DNA from: Yersinia canariae
GTDB lineage: Bacteria; Pseudomonadota; Gammaproteobacteria; Enterobacterales; Enterobacteriaceae
Assembly (NCBI RefSeq): GCF_009831415.1
Contig: NZ_CP043727.1
Coordinates: 4,278,001 to 4,342,000, forward strand
Direction of reading: 5' to 3'
DNA: 64,000 nt
Both the position numbers and the translations under genes were made by a program. Under the pieces are notes generated by a model that made no database searches, was not told the origin of the DNA, and saw only the letters and a program-made list of their open reading frames with translations. Below are positions 31,806 to 42,943 of the stretch, piece after piece (position 1 is the stretch's first letter; each line of letters starts with the position of its first letter).

Positions 31806-31860
31806 ACCCAATAAATTTCAAGAGACAGCAAGCAGCAACTGCTCAGAGATGAGGTCCATG
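31806..31860. repeat. fragment resembling a dispersed Yersinia intergenic repeat
   Basis: CCAATAAATTTCAAGAGACA, then GCAAGCAGCAACTG, resembles the edge of repeats common between genes in yersiniae (CCAATAAATTTCAAG with a following GCAGC motif, often next to ERIC-type cores). The ERIC core itself is not evident here. It lies in the purD to yjaH convergent gap (31787-31933), where no clear terminator was found. Confidence 0.35.
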
Positions 31861-31933
31861 GATGGGCCGAGTCACGAGAACTGCGATTAAAAAATGGCGG
31901 ATATCTGGAGGCGGCGTGTTGTGCCCCACAATC

Positions 31934-32587
31934 TTACAAACTGCCGGATTTAGGTTCCCAGTGACAAAAGTCCTGATTAGCCACCAACAATAATTGCTGA
32001 CCTTCCGGTGAATCCAACCACGCGATACCTAGAGCTTCTGCACTATTTGCGCCGCGTTTGCTTAACCATGCTTGCGAATTATCATCAAGACTCAGGCGTG
32101 ATGTCTTCCCGGCACAGGTTGTCACAAGACCGTCCTGCCAACGCCCCTGAATTAACCGGACATTGCCAGCGCGCAGCGCACTGCTCAGTTCCAGAATCCG
32201 CTTAGCTTCCAACTGATAAACCGCAATATTATCCACAGAAAGTTGCTCACGCCGTGTTGCCAGTTGGCGTTGCATAAAACTAACCTGTCCTTGCTCATCA
32301 AAACGTAATTCGACACTTTGCGGGTCATGACCCAAGTCATTGCGCCGGATTTCCCGTAGCACACCATTTTGATATTCGTAGAAAGTCACGCGGGTATTGT
32401 CCCCAAAGTAGGGGCTGTAGACACTCATCAGCACTTGTGGCTGCTGCTGTTCATTATCCTGACGCCATAAGCGAACCACACCGCTATCGGCAATATAACC
32501 GCTGGCACTGAATTGGGGAGGACCTGACTGACTGCTACAGGCGCTGAGACCTAAGGCCAAACCGAGGGTCATCAGCACCCGCTGCAT
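31934..32587 (-). CDS. yjaH: DUF1481-type lipoprotein (YjaH-like)
   Basis: A predicted lipoprotein of about 217 residues. The N-terminus MQRVLMTLGLALGLSACSSQ has a basic start, a hydrophobic core and a lipobox LSAC, so Cys17 would be lipidated. The position next to hupA and the length fit E. coli YjaH (DUF1481), whose function is unknown. The mature part has no recognised catalytic motif; it contains short beta-type repeats such as SVYSPYFGDNTRVTFYEYQN. An in-frame GTG at 32635 (5 bp after the hupA stop) would add 16 residues and cannot be excluded: neither start has a good ribosome site, and the longer form would rely on coupling to hupA. Confidence 0.75.
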   Translation of the reverse strand: MQRVLMTLGLALGLSACSSQSGPPQFSASGYIADSGVVRLWRQDNEQQQPQVLMSVYSPYFGDNTRVTFYEYQNGVLREIRRNDLGHDPQSVELRFDEQGQVSFMQRQLATRREQLSVDNIAVYQLEAKRILELSSALRAGNVRLIQGRWQDGLVTTCAGKTSRLSLDDNSQAWLSKRGANSAEALGIAWLDSPEGQQLLLVANQDFCHWEPKSGSL

Positions 32588-32639
32588 AAACAAAAGGGGC
32601 TTTGCCACCCCCCTGCTTATTATTTTTACTGACACACTA

Positions 32640-32915
32640 TTAAGATTTAACAGAATCTTTCAGTGCTTTACCAGAAACAAACGCTGGCACATTAGCTGCA
32701 GCAATTTTGATTTCTTTACCAGTTTGTGGGTTGCGGCCAGTGCGCTCATTACGATGGTTTACTTTGAAAGTACCGAAACCAACCAATTGTACTGGATCAC
32801 CATCTTTCAGAGATTCGGTAATTGCAGCCAGTGTGGACTCCAAAGCAGCTTTTGCTTGTGCTTTAGAAAGGTCCGCTTTGTCCGCGATTACGTCAATCAG
32901 TTGAGTCTTATTCAT
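32640..32915 (-). CDS. hupA: DNA-binding protein HU, alpha subunit
   Basis: A 91-residue histone-like protein that binds and bends DNA in the nucleoid as a HU dimer. [20 protein letters not shown], then the DNA-binding arm signature [20 protein letters not shown] with the intercalating Pro in NPQTG, and [18 protein letters not shown]. It is nearly the same as E. coli HupA (90 residues), with one extra C-terminal Ser. AAGGATAA is the ribosome site. Promoter expected in 32916-33103, not resolved. A weak GGGG/CCCC hairpin with TTTTGTTT at 32590-32612 may attenuate readthrough into yjaH. Confidence 0.97.
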   Translation of the reverse strand: MNKTQLIDVIADKADLSKAQAKAALESTLAAITESLKDGDPVQLVGFGTFKVNHRNERTGRNPQTGKEIKIAAANVPAFVSGKALKDSVKS

Positions 32916-33103
32916 AAGTTATCCTTACAGTGTGTTTATCGTTTGCAAAGCATCAAGTGCGACGGATATGCCGATTGACAGCACTCTCCTGCATACACGC
33001 ACCGATAGCCACTTTTTTTCGCCCCCCAAATGTAGAACAGACAGGGGGCAGATGTGAAGCCTTAAGACGTGACAAATCAGGCGTTAAATCACGTTTTCTT
33101 GTC

Positions 33104-33694
33104 TTATTGCGTTAAATTTATGCCAATGTTGCTAACGGCCGCTTCCCGTAGGTCAGAACGTAGCCCTTTGATCAGATCTAAGTCGCGCTCTTCGCAGTCA
33201 GCTAACAGACGGAAAATCTCCCATTGGATATCCCATTCTTCTTCAATCGCGGGCAAGATTTTCAGTTCTTCATCAGTCATTTCTTTACCGGCTAACGTCA
33301 TCTCCAACATCGCAACGGTGCGAATTGACGCTTCACTGATAGCGATGGCATGTTCCAGTGTTTCACCACTCAAACGCGAATGAATAGCTTCACCCAATGC
33401 AATACACGCATCAATAGCCGGATAAACGCCGTAGATAGCATAGTCATCAGCAGAAGGAATTGCCTCTTCCAGCTTCTCTAATTGACTATCAAAATTTACT
33501 TTGGCGTCTTTTACGACCAATGTTTCCCAGATAAGGTCCAGAATACGTCGGTAAACGGCCGGATCACCAAACTCGGTTTCCAGACAAAATTGCTGATAGT
33601 TGGGATACATCCGCTCGCACAGGCAGGCCATGAAAGTCAGATGTTGCCAACTTTCCAGCTTTTCGAGACGTAGATGAATCGGATTACGTATCAT
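33104..33694 (-). CDS. yjaG: DUF416 family protein YjaG
   Basis: A 196-residue soluble protein, mostly helical by composition and without a known function. It aligns almost end to end with E. coli YjaG: NPIHLRLEKLESWQHLTFMA, ERMYPNYQQFC, YRRILDLIWETLVVKDAKVN, EEAIPSADDYAIYGVYPAID and EWDIQWEIFRLLADCEERDL. No metal or nucleotide-binding motif stands out. It lies between nfi and hupA on the same strand, as in E. coli. Confidence 0.9.
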   Translation of the reverse strand: MIRNPIHLRLEKLESWQHLTFMACLCERMYPNYQQFCLETEFGDPAVYRRILDLIWETLVVKDAKVNFDSQLEKLEEAIPSADDYAIYGVYPAIDACIALGEAIHSRLSGETLEHAIAISEASIRTVAMLEMTLAGKEMTDEELKILPAIEEEWDIQWEIFRLLADCEERDLDLIKGLRSDLREAAVSNIGINLTQ

Positions 33695-33739
33695 GATGAG
33701 TTCTCATTATTCATTATCTGCGCGGCAGTGTACCCGAAA

Positions 33740-34444
33740 TTAAATCATATCCCTATGCTTGCCAAGCAAATCAGGATTTTTCCCCATCCATCGCTGAAAT
33801 TGCGGGCGGTTTGAAGCGATTGCATCCGCCCAACGTGTCGGTTCCGGCAAACGGTAACCCGCCATGCAATGCTGAACCCACTCTAATGCGCTGCCAACAC
33901 TCACCCGGTGGCCGGGTGAAATAAATAGCGGATTACAACGGGTTTTGCTGCGCCATACCCAACCTAGCTGCTCATCGGCATCAACCAACGGCTGTAATGC
34001 ACCATTATCATTGCCTAACGGCTCAAAATGCCCGCACAGACGGCTTTTAGCAACACCAATGGTCGGGACATCAACCAGCAAGCCAAAATGGCTGGCAACC
34101 CCTAAACGGCGAGGATGCGCAATACCCTGCCCATCAACAAAGACCAGTTGAGGCCGTTGTTGTAACTGCTCCCAAGCAGCTAATAATGCAGGATATTCAC
34201 GAAAAGAGAGTAAACCGGGGATATACGGGAGTGAAGTTGCCACGCGGGCAACCTGATATTCGACCAATTCTAGCGAGGGGTAACGCAAAATAGCAATAGC
34301 AGCACGGGTCACTTCCCCCTGCTGCTCAAAACCCACATCTGCCCCAGCAATAAAGCGTACGGACTCATTTGCGATATCATCTTGAAGACTAATTTCAGAT
34401 GCGCGTTGAAGCTGTTCTGCCCGTAATGCTTTGGTGTCTACCAT
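33740..34444 (-). CDS. nfi: endonuclease V (deoxyinosine 3'-endonuclease)
   Basis: A 234-residue repair enzyme that cuts DNA one base beyond deoxyinosine. Endonuclease V signatures: [20 protein letters not shown] with the metal-binding Asp, [40 protein letters not shown] with the second catalytic Asp, and [12 protein letters not shown]. The open frame reaches 34795 by running into hemE; the true start is the ATG at 34444 ([16 protein letters not shown]), 37 bp after hemE. The upstream site is weak. It probably shares a transcript with hemE. Confidence 0.95.
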   Translation of the reverse strand: MVDTKALRAEQLQRASEISLQDDIANESVRFIAGADVGFEQQGEVTRAAIAILRYPSLELVEYQVARVATSLPYIPGLLSFREYPALLAAWEQLQQRPQLVFVDGQGIAHPRRLGVASHFGLLVDVPTIGVAKSRLCGHFEPLGNDNGALQPLVDADEQLGWVWRSKTRCNPLFISPGHRVSVGSALEWVQHCMAGYRLPEPTRWADAIASNRPQFQRWMGKNPDLLGKHRDMI

Positions 34445-34481
34445 CTGGTAACCCGTTCTCGATATTAGTTTTTTGCGATAG

Positions 34482-35549
34482 TCATGCTTGATGGTAAGGC
34501 TGTGATAACGCATGCACCGCCTTAACAAAAGCACCCGCATGTTCTGGCGGAACATCCTGATGGATACCATGGCCCAGATTAAATACATGCCCTTCACCCT
34601 GACCGAAACTGGCCAGAATCGTGCTGACTTCCTGCTCAATACGCGCAGGTGATGCATAAAGGATGGACGGGTCCATATTGCCTTGTAGAGCAACTTTGTC
34701 GCCCACACGGCGACGCGCATCGGCAATATCCGTGGTCCAATCCAGGCCCAAAGCATCACAACCGGTGGCGGCCATCGCCTCCAGCCATTGCCCACCCCCT
34801 TTAGTGAACAAGGTCACTGGCACTCGCCGCCCATCATTTTCACGGATCAGGCCATCAACGATTTTATGCATGTAATTCAAGGAGAACTCAACATAATCGC
34901 GACCGGTCAGGACGCCACCCCAAGTATCAAAGACCATCACAGATTGCGCGCCAGCTTTAATTTGAGCATTGAGATACAAAATGACACTGTCAGCCAGCTT
35001 ATCCAGCAACAAATGCAAAGTCTGCGGCTCGGCATACATCATTTTTTTCAGTTTAGTAAAGGCTTTGCTACTTCCGCCTTCAACCATATAGGTCGCCAGT
35101 GTCCATGGGCTACCGGAGAAACCTATTAATGGCACCGCACCGGCCAACTCACGGCGAATTGTTCTCACCGCATTCATGACATAACCCAATTCCTGTTCAG
35201 GATCGGGAATGGGCAGTTTTTCAACATCTGCGCGGCAAGTGATCGGAGATTGAAAACGCGGGCCTTCGCCGGTTTCAAAATAAAGCCCCAGCCCCATGGC
35301 ATCAGGAATGGTCAGAATGTCTGAAAATAAAATCGCCGCATCCAGCGGATAACGACGCAATGGTTGCATCGTCACTTCACAGGCCAATTCAGCATTTTTG
35401 CACAGCGACATAAAATCCCCGGCAATAGCACGGGTGGCTTTATATTCTGGCAAATAGCGACCTGCCTGGCGCATCATCCACACCGGAGTCACATCTACCG
35501 GCTGGCGTAATAAGGCACGCAGATAACGATCGTTTTTCAACTCATTCAT
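34482..35549 (-). CDS. hemE: uroporphyrinogen decarboxylase
   Basis: A 355-residue haem pathway enzyme that removes four carboxyl groups from uroporphyrinogen III. The start [20 protein letters not shown] is followed by the signature [19 protein letters not shown] (substrate-binding arginines), [17 protein letters not shown] with the catalytic Asp, [31 protein letters not shown] and [17 protein letters not shown] with the conserved His. Length equals E. coli (354). The frame is open to 35579, but the ATG at 35549 has GGGAG seven bases upstream. Confidence 0.97.
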   Translation of the reverse strand: MNELKNDRYLRALLRQPVDVTPVWMMRQAGRYLPEYKATRAIAGDFMSLCKNAELACEVTMQPLRRYPLDAAILFSDILTIPDAMGLGLYFETGEGPRFQSPITCRADVEKLPIPDPEQELGYVMNAVRTIRRELAGAVPLIGFSGSPWTLATYMVEGGSSKAFTKLKKMMYAEPQTLHLLLDKLADSVILYLNAQIKAGAQSVMVFDTWGGVLTGRDYVEFSLNYMHKIVDGLIRENDGRRVPVTLFTKGGGQWLEAMAATGCDALGLDWTTDIADARRRVGDKVALQGNMDPSILYASPARIEQEVSTILASFGQGEGHVFNLGHGIHQDVPPEHAGAFVKAVHALSQPYHQA

Positions 35550-35630
35550 GACAAAGCTCCCTTGATTATCTACCCGCATTGTAGCATGCCAGATAATACT
35601 TTCCTGTTGTGGCTAAAGAGGGTTTTTTAG

Positions 35631-36416
35631 CTATTGGCTGGCATCTTCCTGCTCTTCGCGACATAAAACAACGGTATCTTCAATCAGTCGACGTGCCACG
35701 GTGCCTGGCGGCGGCAGTAAGGGTAATTGGTCATAGCGATACCAACCGGCATTCAGTAGCTCTTTAGGATCATGACGCAGCTCACCGCTATCATACTCCG
35801 CCATAAAGGCCATCATCAGTGAATGTGGGAATGGCCACGGCTGTGACGTCACATAACGCAAGTTTTTAATGTGGATATTACTTTCTTCCAACACTTCACG
35901 GGACACCGCCTGTTCCAGCGTCTCCCCCACTTCTACAAACCCGGCTAACACCGTGTTAATACCACCACGATGACGAACATGCTGTGCCAATAAAATCTCA
36001 TCACCACGGCGAATGGCAACAATCACGCAAGGGGCGATTTGGGGGTAATAGCGCTCACGACAGTGATTGCACAGGCAAGCCCACTCAGTGCGGCTGGCAT
36101 GCATTTGATGCCCACAATAGCCACAATAGCGGTGAGAGCGGTAAAACTCGGCTAATTGCACTCCCCGGCCCGCTAGTTGAAACAAACCGCGATCCACATC
36201 TAATAATTGCCGCACTGACCCCATATCCGCAGACATCATCTGGCGAATAAGCCAAACCGCCTGCCCTTGCCATTCACCTATCTGCCTTGCGGTTGCGCCC
36301 TGTAATGACCAATTGGCCGCATTACCTTGTGGTAACTCCCCTTTTGGTAACCATAATTTATTTTCATGGCTGACAATCCACCAGCCACTTTCTTTACCTG
36401 TAAGTTGTAGTTCCAT
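35631..36416 (-). CDS. nudC: NADH pyrophosphatase / NAD-cap RNA decapping hydrolase
   Basis: A 261-residue Nudix enzyme that hydrolyses NAD(H) and removes NAD caps from RNA. It has a zinc site made of [12 protein letters not shown] and CLCNHC, a Nudix box [20 protein letters not shown] (plus S), and the NADH-diphosphatase motif SQPWPFPHS downstream of it. The frame is open to 36515, but that part overlaps the rsd start region; the ATG at 36416 gives the usual MELQL start. It is divergent from rsd, with 91 bp between. The C-terminus overlaps no other gene, and hemE begins 81 bp on. Confidence 0.94.
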   Translation of the reverse strand: MELQLTGKESGWWIVSHENKLWLPKGELPQGNAANWSLQGATARQIGEWQGQAVWLIRQMMSADMGSVRQLLDVDRGLFQLAGRGVQLAEFYRSHRYCGYCGHQMHASRTEWACLCNHCRERYYPQIAPCVIVAIRRGDEILLAQHVRHRGGINTVLAGFVEVGETLEQAVSREVLEESNIHIKNLRYVTSQPWPFPHSLMMAFMAEYDSGELRHDPKELLNAGWYRYDQLPLLPPPGTVARRLIEDTVVLCREEQEDASQ

Positions 36417-36507
36417 ATCGTTGTTGCACAACCTCGACTTCACTGGCAATCTAGAATCTGGCTTGTTACATTTTTGTAACCCATTATTACTACACGGAGT
36501 CGATCTC

Positions 36508-37011
36508 ATGCTCAACCGACTGGAAAGCCTGACTCAACGCGTTGGCGGCAGTAATGAATTAATTGATCAATGGCTTCATGCACGTAAAGAACTTTTGGTC
36601 TCGTATTGCACAGTGATCGGTATTAAGCCGCAAAAAGAAAAGCATACCCCGCTTAATGAAAAAGCGCTGGAGAACTTTTGTCATAATCTGGTGGATTATC
36701 TCTCCTCTGGGCATTTCAATATCTACGACAGAATTATCAAACAGGTGGAAGGTGCATCCAGCCCGAAAATGGCTCTGACGACCAAAGTTTATCCTGCCTT
36801 AAAAAATAACACTCAAACTATCATGGCTTTCCATGATCGTTATACAAACATTGAGATCGATGACGATAGCTGTACAGAGTTTCAACAAGCTTTATCCGAT
36901 ATCGGCGAAGCGCTTGATGCCCGTTTTCGGCTGGAAGATCAATTAATTCAATGGGCGGCTGAATCCTGGCAAGCCGCCCAGCCGGTGGTTCAAGAGGGGC
37001 AAGTAAAATAG
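36508..37011 (+). CDS. rsd: anti-sigma-70 factor Rsd
   Basis: A 167-residue regulator that binds sigma-70 and favours alternative sigma factors in stationary phase. It matches E. coli Rsd at [62 protein letters not shown], and [20 protein letters not shown]. The frame is open from 36313 because it reads through antisense nudC; the ATG at 36508 with CGGAG upstream is the family start. It sits immediately before the thiC leader and not far from rpoBC, as in E. coli. Confidence 0.93.
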   Translation: MLNRLESLTQRVGGSNELIDQWLHARKELLVSYCTVIGIKPQKEKHTPLNEKALENFCHNLVDYLSSGHFNIYDRIIKQVEGASSPKMALTTKVYPALKNNTQTIMAFHDRYTNIEIDDDSCTEFQQALSDIGEALDARFRLEDQLIQWAAESWQAAQPVVQEGQVK

Positions 37012-37062
37012 CGCCCTGATCAGCACAGGCTTGTAGTTTTAATTCAACCTCGTATAGTAAGG

Positions 37063-37177
37063 ACTCTTGTCGGAGTGCCTAGCGCCTGTTTTCTTCGGAA
37101 AGCAAACGCAGGCTGAGACCGTTAATTCGGGATCCGCGGAACCTGATCGGGTTAATACCCGCGAAGGGAACAAGAGT
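37063..37177 (+). promoter_or_regulatory. TPP riboswitch (thi box) of thiCEFSGH
   Basis: The closing stem ACTCTTGT (37063-37070) pairs with ACAAGAGT (37170-37177). The conserved core CGGAGTGCC, GGCTGAGACCGTTAATTCGG (37111-37130), GATCCGCGGAACCTGATC and GGTTAATACCCGCGAAGGGA is all present. The expression platform (37178-37304) leads to the thiC ribosome site GGTAGGAA. In enterobacteria thiamine pyrophosphate binding lowers thiC translation and transcription. A variable P3 arm (CGCCTGTTTTCTTCGG, then AAAGCAAACGCAGG) lies inside. Confidence 0.96.
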
Positions 37178-37295
37178 AATTTATCGCTACAGGCCCGTCT
37201 CCTCTCCTTTAACAGGTGGCTGCCGGTCACTGGCCAACATCGTTACTCCCGCCAAGCTCCAGACAAGCAATTTTCCCTATAAACCACACTGGTAG

Positions 37296-39949
<2,654 letters not shown>

Positions 39950-39960
<11 letters not shown>

Positions 39961-40732
39961 GCATGAGCTGAGTGACAGTGAATTCTTGCGCTATAGCCGC
40001 CAATTATTGCTGGAAGATATTGGTCCTGAGGGGCAGTTGAAGCTGAAAAATGCCAGCGTATTGATAATCGGCCTAGGTGGTCTGGGGTCTCCCGCCGCAC
40101 TTTATTTGTCAGCTGCGGGTGTTGGCCGCTTATTATTGGCTGATGATGACCAACTAGAATTGACAAATTTACAGCGCCAAATCCTGTATCGCACCACAGA
40201 TATCAGCCATCCCGCAGCGGGAAATACAAATAAGGCTCAATTAGCGCAACGCCATCTGCAAAACCTCAATCCATTGATTGAAGCTATCGTATTTGATACG
40301 CGGCTGACCGGAGAAACACTCATTGAGGCCGTGGCAGGGGTAGATTTGGTGCTTGATTGCAGTGACAACATGGAAACTCGTCATCAGGTAAACGCGGCTT
40401 GCTTCGCGGCACAAAAACCTTTAATCAGCGGCAGCGCAGTCGGGTTCAGTGGGCAGTTGTTAGTGATTGAACCGCCCTATTCCCAAGGTTGTTACGCCTG
40501 TCTTTATCCTGATAAAGAGCTGCCGCAGCGCAACTGTCGTACCGCCGGTGTATTGGGGCCAGTTGTGGGCATTATCGGGACACTGCAAGCGCTTGAGGCC
40601 ATTAAAATGCTGGCCGGGCTCGCCTCGCCATTAAGTGGGAAATTGCGTTTATTCGATGGTAAGCAACACAGTTGGAGCACCCTACAACTCACGCAAGCCC
40701 CCGATTGCCCTGTCTGTGGAGGTGGGCTGTGA
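39950..40732 (+). CDS. thiF: ThiS adenylyltransferase ThiF
   Basis: A 260-residue E1-like enzyme that adenylates the C-terminus of ThiS for sulphur transfer. Nucleotide motif [20 protein letters not shown], then [35 protein letters not shown], the cysteine segment [20 protein letters not shown], and the C-terminal CPVCGGG; the cysteine pairs form the zinc site. Start choice: a GTG at 39947 is in frame, but the ATG at 39950 lies seven bases after AAGGAG. It overlaps thiS by four bases. Confidence 0.95.
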
Positions 40733-40944
40733 CAATCCATCACATGCGCCTCATGCTCAATGACCAACTCGTTGAAATAGAGAGCAATATCACCGCCGAC
40801 AAGCTGCTCCAACAACTGAATCGCCACCAGCCGGGTACTGCGCTGGCTGTTAATCAAGTCATCATCCCTCGAACTGACTGGGAAAAGTGTCAGTTGCACG
40901 AGGGAGATGACATTTTGCTATTCCAAGCAATTGCCGGGGGCTGA
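40729..40944 (+). CDS. thiS: sulphur carrier protein ThiS
   Basis: A 71-residue ubiquitin-fold carrier ending in the diagnostic IAGG; the terminal Gly is converted to a thiocarboxylate by ThiF and delivers sulphur to ThiG. The body [20 protein letters not shown] and [20 protein letters not shown] fit E. coli ThiS (66 residues). The start is chosen at GTG 40729: it has a full GGAGG site six bases upstream and overlaps the thiF stop as GTGA. The ATG at 40744 would match E. coli length but is 21 bases from that site. Confidence 0.92.
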   Translation: MTIHHMRLMLNDQLVEIESNITADKLLQQLNRHQPGTALAVNQVIIPRTDWEKCQLHEGDDILLFQAIAGG

Positions 40945-40945
40945 C

Positions 40946-41737
40946 ATGCTGAAAATCGCCGATACCACTTTTACCTCACGTTTATTTACCGGTACGGGCA
41001 AATTTGCCACGGCTGAATTGATGCTGGAAGCATTGCGAGCCTCCGGTTCGCAATTGATTACCATGGCCATGAAGCGGGTGGATCTTCAGGCCGGTAACGA
41101 TGCTATTCTGGCCCCGCTGCGCCAATTGGGTGTGCGCTTACTGCCAAATACATCCGGAGCGAAAACCGCACAAGAGGCCGTTTTTGCCGCACGTCTGGCA
41201 CGCGAAGCACTGGGCACCCATTGGGTAAAATTGGAAATTCATCCTGATGTGAAATACTTGCTGCCCGACCCAATAGAAACCCTCAAAGCCGCCGAAATTC
41301 TAGTGAAAGAGGGTTTTGTTGTTTTGCCTTACTGTGGCGCAGACCCAGTATTGTGCAAGCGACTGGAGGAAGCAGGCTGCGCCGCCGTTATGCCGTTAGG
41401 GGCACCGATAGGTTCAAATTTAGGATTACGCACCCGCGACTTTCTGCAAATCATTATTGAACAGGCCAAAGTGCCGGTGGTGGTCGATGCCGGAATTGGT
41501 GTGCCCAGTCATGCTCTTGAGGCAATAGAACTGGGCGCAGATGCTGTTTTGGTGAATACCGCCATTGCTGTTGCCCGCTCGCCAGTGCAAATGGCCCATG
41601 CTTTTCGCTTAGCGGTGGAGTCCGGCGAGTTGGCGCGCCAGGCCGGATTTGGCCCTGCAAATCAACTGATGCAGGCCACTGCCACCAGCCCACTGACCAG
41701 TTTTCTTAGCCAGCTTGAGGAAGAAAATCATGTCTGA
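40946..41737 (+). CDS. thiG: thiazole synthase ThiG
   Basis: A 263-residue TIM-barrel enzyme that builds thiazole phosphate from deoxyxylulose phosphate, dehydroglycine and ThiS thiocarboxylate. It shows [40 protein letters not shown], the WVKLEIHPD segment with the Schiff-base Lys, [40 protein letters not shown] and [12 protein letters not shown]. The frame is open from 40907, but the ATG at 40946 follows the thiS stop by one base and gives the normal N-terminus. It overlaps thiH by eight bases. Confidence 0.95.
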   Translation: MLKIADTTFTSRLFTGTGKFATAELMLEALRASGSQLITMAMKRVDLQAGNDAILAPLRQLGVRLLPNTSGAKTAQEAVFAARLAREALGTHWVKLEIHPDVKYLLPDPIETLKAAEILVKEGFVVLPYCGADPVLCKRLEEAGCAAVMPLGAPIGSNLGLRTRDFLQIIIEQAKVPVVVDAGIGVPSHALEAIELGADAVLVNTAIAVARSPVQMAHAFRLAVESGELARQAGFGPANQLMQATATSPLTSFLSQLEEENHV

Positions 41738-42860
41738 AGATTTTAGTCAGCACTGGCAGCGGTTGGATTGGGATGATATCTCGCTGCGCATCAACAGCAA
41801 AACGGCCACAGATGTTGAGCGAGCGATTAGTGCCGTCAAACCCACTCGCGAAGATCTCATGGCATTGATTTCACCTGCCGCCTCGGCCTATCTGGAACCT
41901 ATGGCGCAGAAAGCTCAACAACTGACCCGCCAACGATTTGGCAACACTGTCAGTTTTTATGTCCCGCTCTATCTTTCGAATTTGTGCGCCAATGACTGTA
42001 CTTATTGTGGTTTCTCGATGAGTAATCGCATCAAGCGCAAAACCTTGGATGAAGCTGAAATCATTCGTGAATGTGAAGCCATCAAAGCATTGGGTTTCGA
42101 ACACTTACTACTGGTTACTGGTGAACATCAGGCAAAAGTCGGAATGGATTATTTTCGGCGTCATTTCCCGACGATCCGCAGTAAATTCAGCTCATTGATG
42201 ATGGAAGTCCAGCCATTGGCAGAAGAAGAGTATGCGGAGCTCAAAACACTGGGATTGGATGGCGTGATGGTTTATCAAGAAACCTATCATCCGGCCACTT
42301 ATCAACAGCACCATTTGCGCGGCCATAAACAGGACTTTCACTGGCGACTGGCAACCCCGGATCGCTTGGGGCGCGCGGGGATCGATAAGATCGGATTAGG
42401 TGCTTTGATTGGCCTGTCAAACAGTTGGCGCACTGACTGCTACATGCTGGCGGAGCATCTGTTTTATCTGCAACAAACTTACTGGCAGAGCCGCTATTCA
42501 ATCTCTTTCCCACGGTTACGGCCGTGTGCCGGAGGTATTGAACCCGCCTCTTTGATGAGTGAATCGCAATTACTGCAACTGATTTGTGCTTTTCGCCTGT
42601 TTGCTCCTGATGTGGAATTGTCACTTTCAACTCGCGAATCGCCTTTCTTCCGCGATAATGTGATTCCAGTGGCGATTAATAGTGTCAGCGCGGGTTCAAA
42701 AACTCAGCCGGGAGGATATGCAGATAATCATCCCGAACTTGAACAGTTTGCTCCACATGATAATCGCACTCCTGAGCAGGTTGCACAGGCATTAACGCTG
42801 GCAGGGCTACAACCCGTTTGGAAAGATTGGGATCGTCATTTAGGCCGTCCGCTGCAATAG
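41730..42860 (+). CDS. thiH: 2-iminoacetate synthase (tyrosine lyase) ThiH
   Basis: A 376-residue radical SAM enzyme that splits tyrosine to p-cresol and dehydroglycine for ThiG. The cluster motif [12 protein letters not shown] (CX3CX2C) is at about residues 86-97. Further signatures are [56 protein letters not shown] and [20 protein letters not shown]. The start [20 protein letters not shown] has GAGG nine bases upstream; an upstream in-frame ATG at 41715 lacks a site. Last gene of the thi operon; a shared terminator follows. Confidence 0.96.
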   Translation: MSEDFSQHWQRLDWDDISLRINSKTATDVERAISAVKPTREDLMALISPAASAYLEPMAQKAQQLTRQRFGNTVSFYVPLYLSNLCANDCTYCGFSMSNRIKRKTLDEAEIIRECEAIKALGFEHLLLVTGEHQAKVGMDYFRRHFPTIRSKFSSLMMEVQPLAEEEYAELKTLGLDGVMVYQETYHPATYQQHHLRGHKQDFHWRLATPDRLGRAGIDKIGLGALIGLSNSWRTDCYMLAEHLFYLQQTYWQSRYSISFPRLRPCAGGIEPASLMSESQLLQLICAFRLFAPDVELSLSTRESPFFRDNVIPVAINSVSAGSKTQPGGYADNHPELEQFAPHDNRTPEQVAQALTLAGLQPVWKDWDRHLGRPLQ

Positions 42861-42891
42861 GTTTTTCATTTTTATCCTGAAAAATAAGCAA

Positions 42892-42921
42892 AAAAAAACC
42901 GCCCCGAAAGGAGCGGTTTTT
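42892..42921. terminator. bidirectional terminator between thiH and rpoC
   Basis: AAAACCGCCCC-GAAA-GGAGCGGTTTTT: a strong stem with a GAAA loop, an A-run on the left and a T-run on the right. It serves thiH on the plus strand and the rpoBC operon on the minus strand. Confidence 0.92.
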
Positions 42922-42943
42922 AGCTTGGTGACCAACAAAGAGA

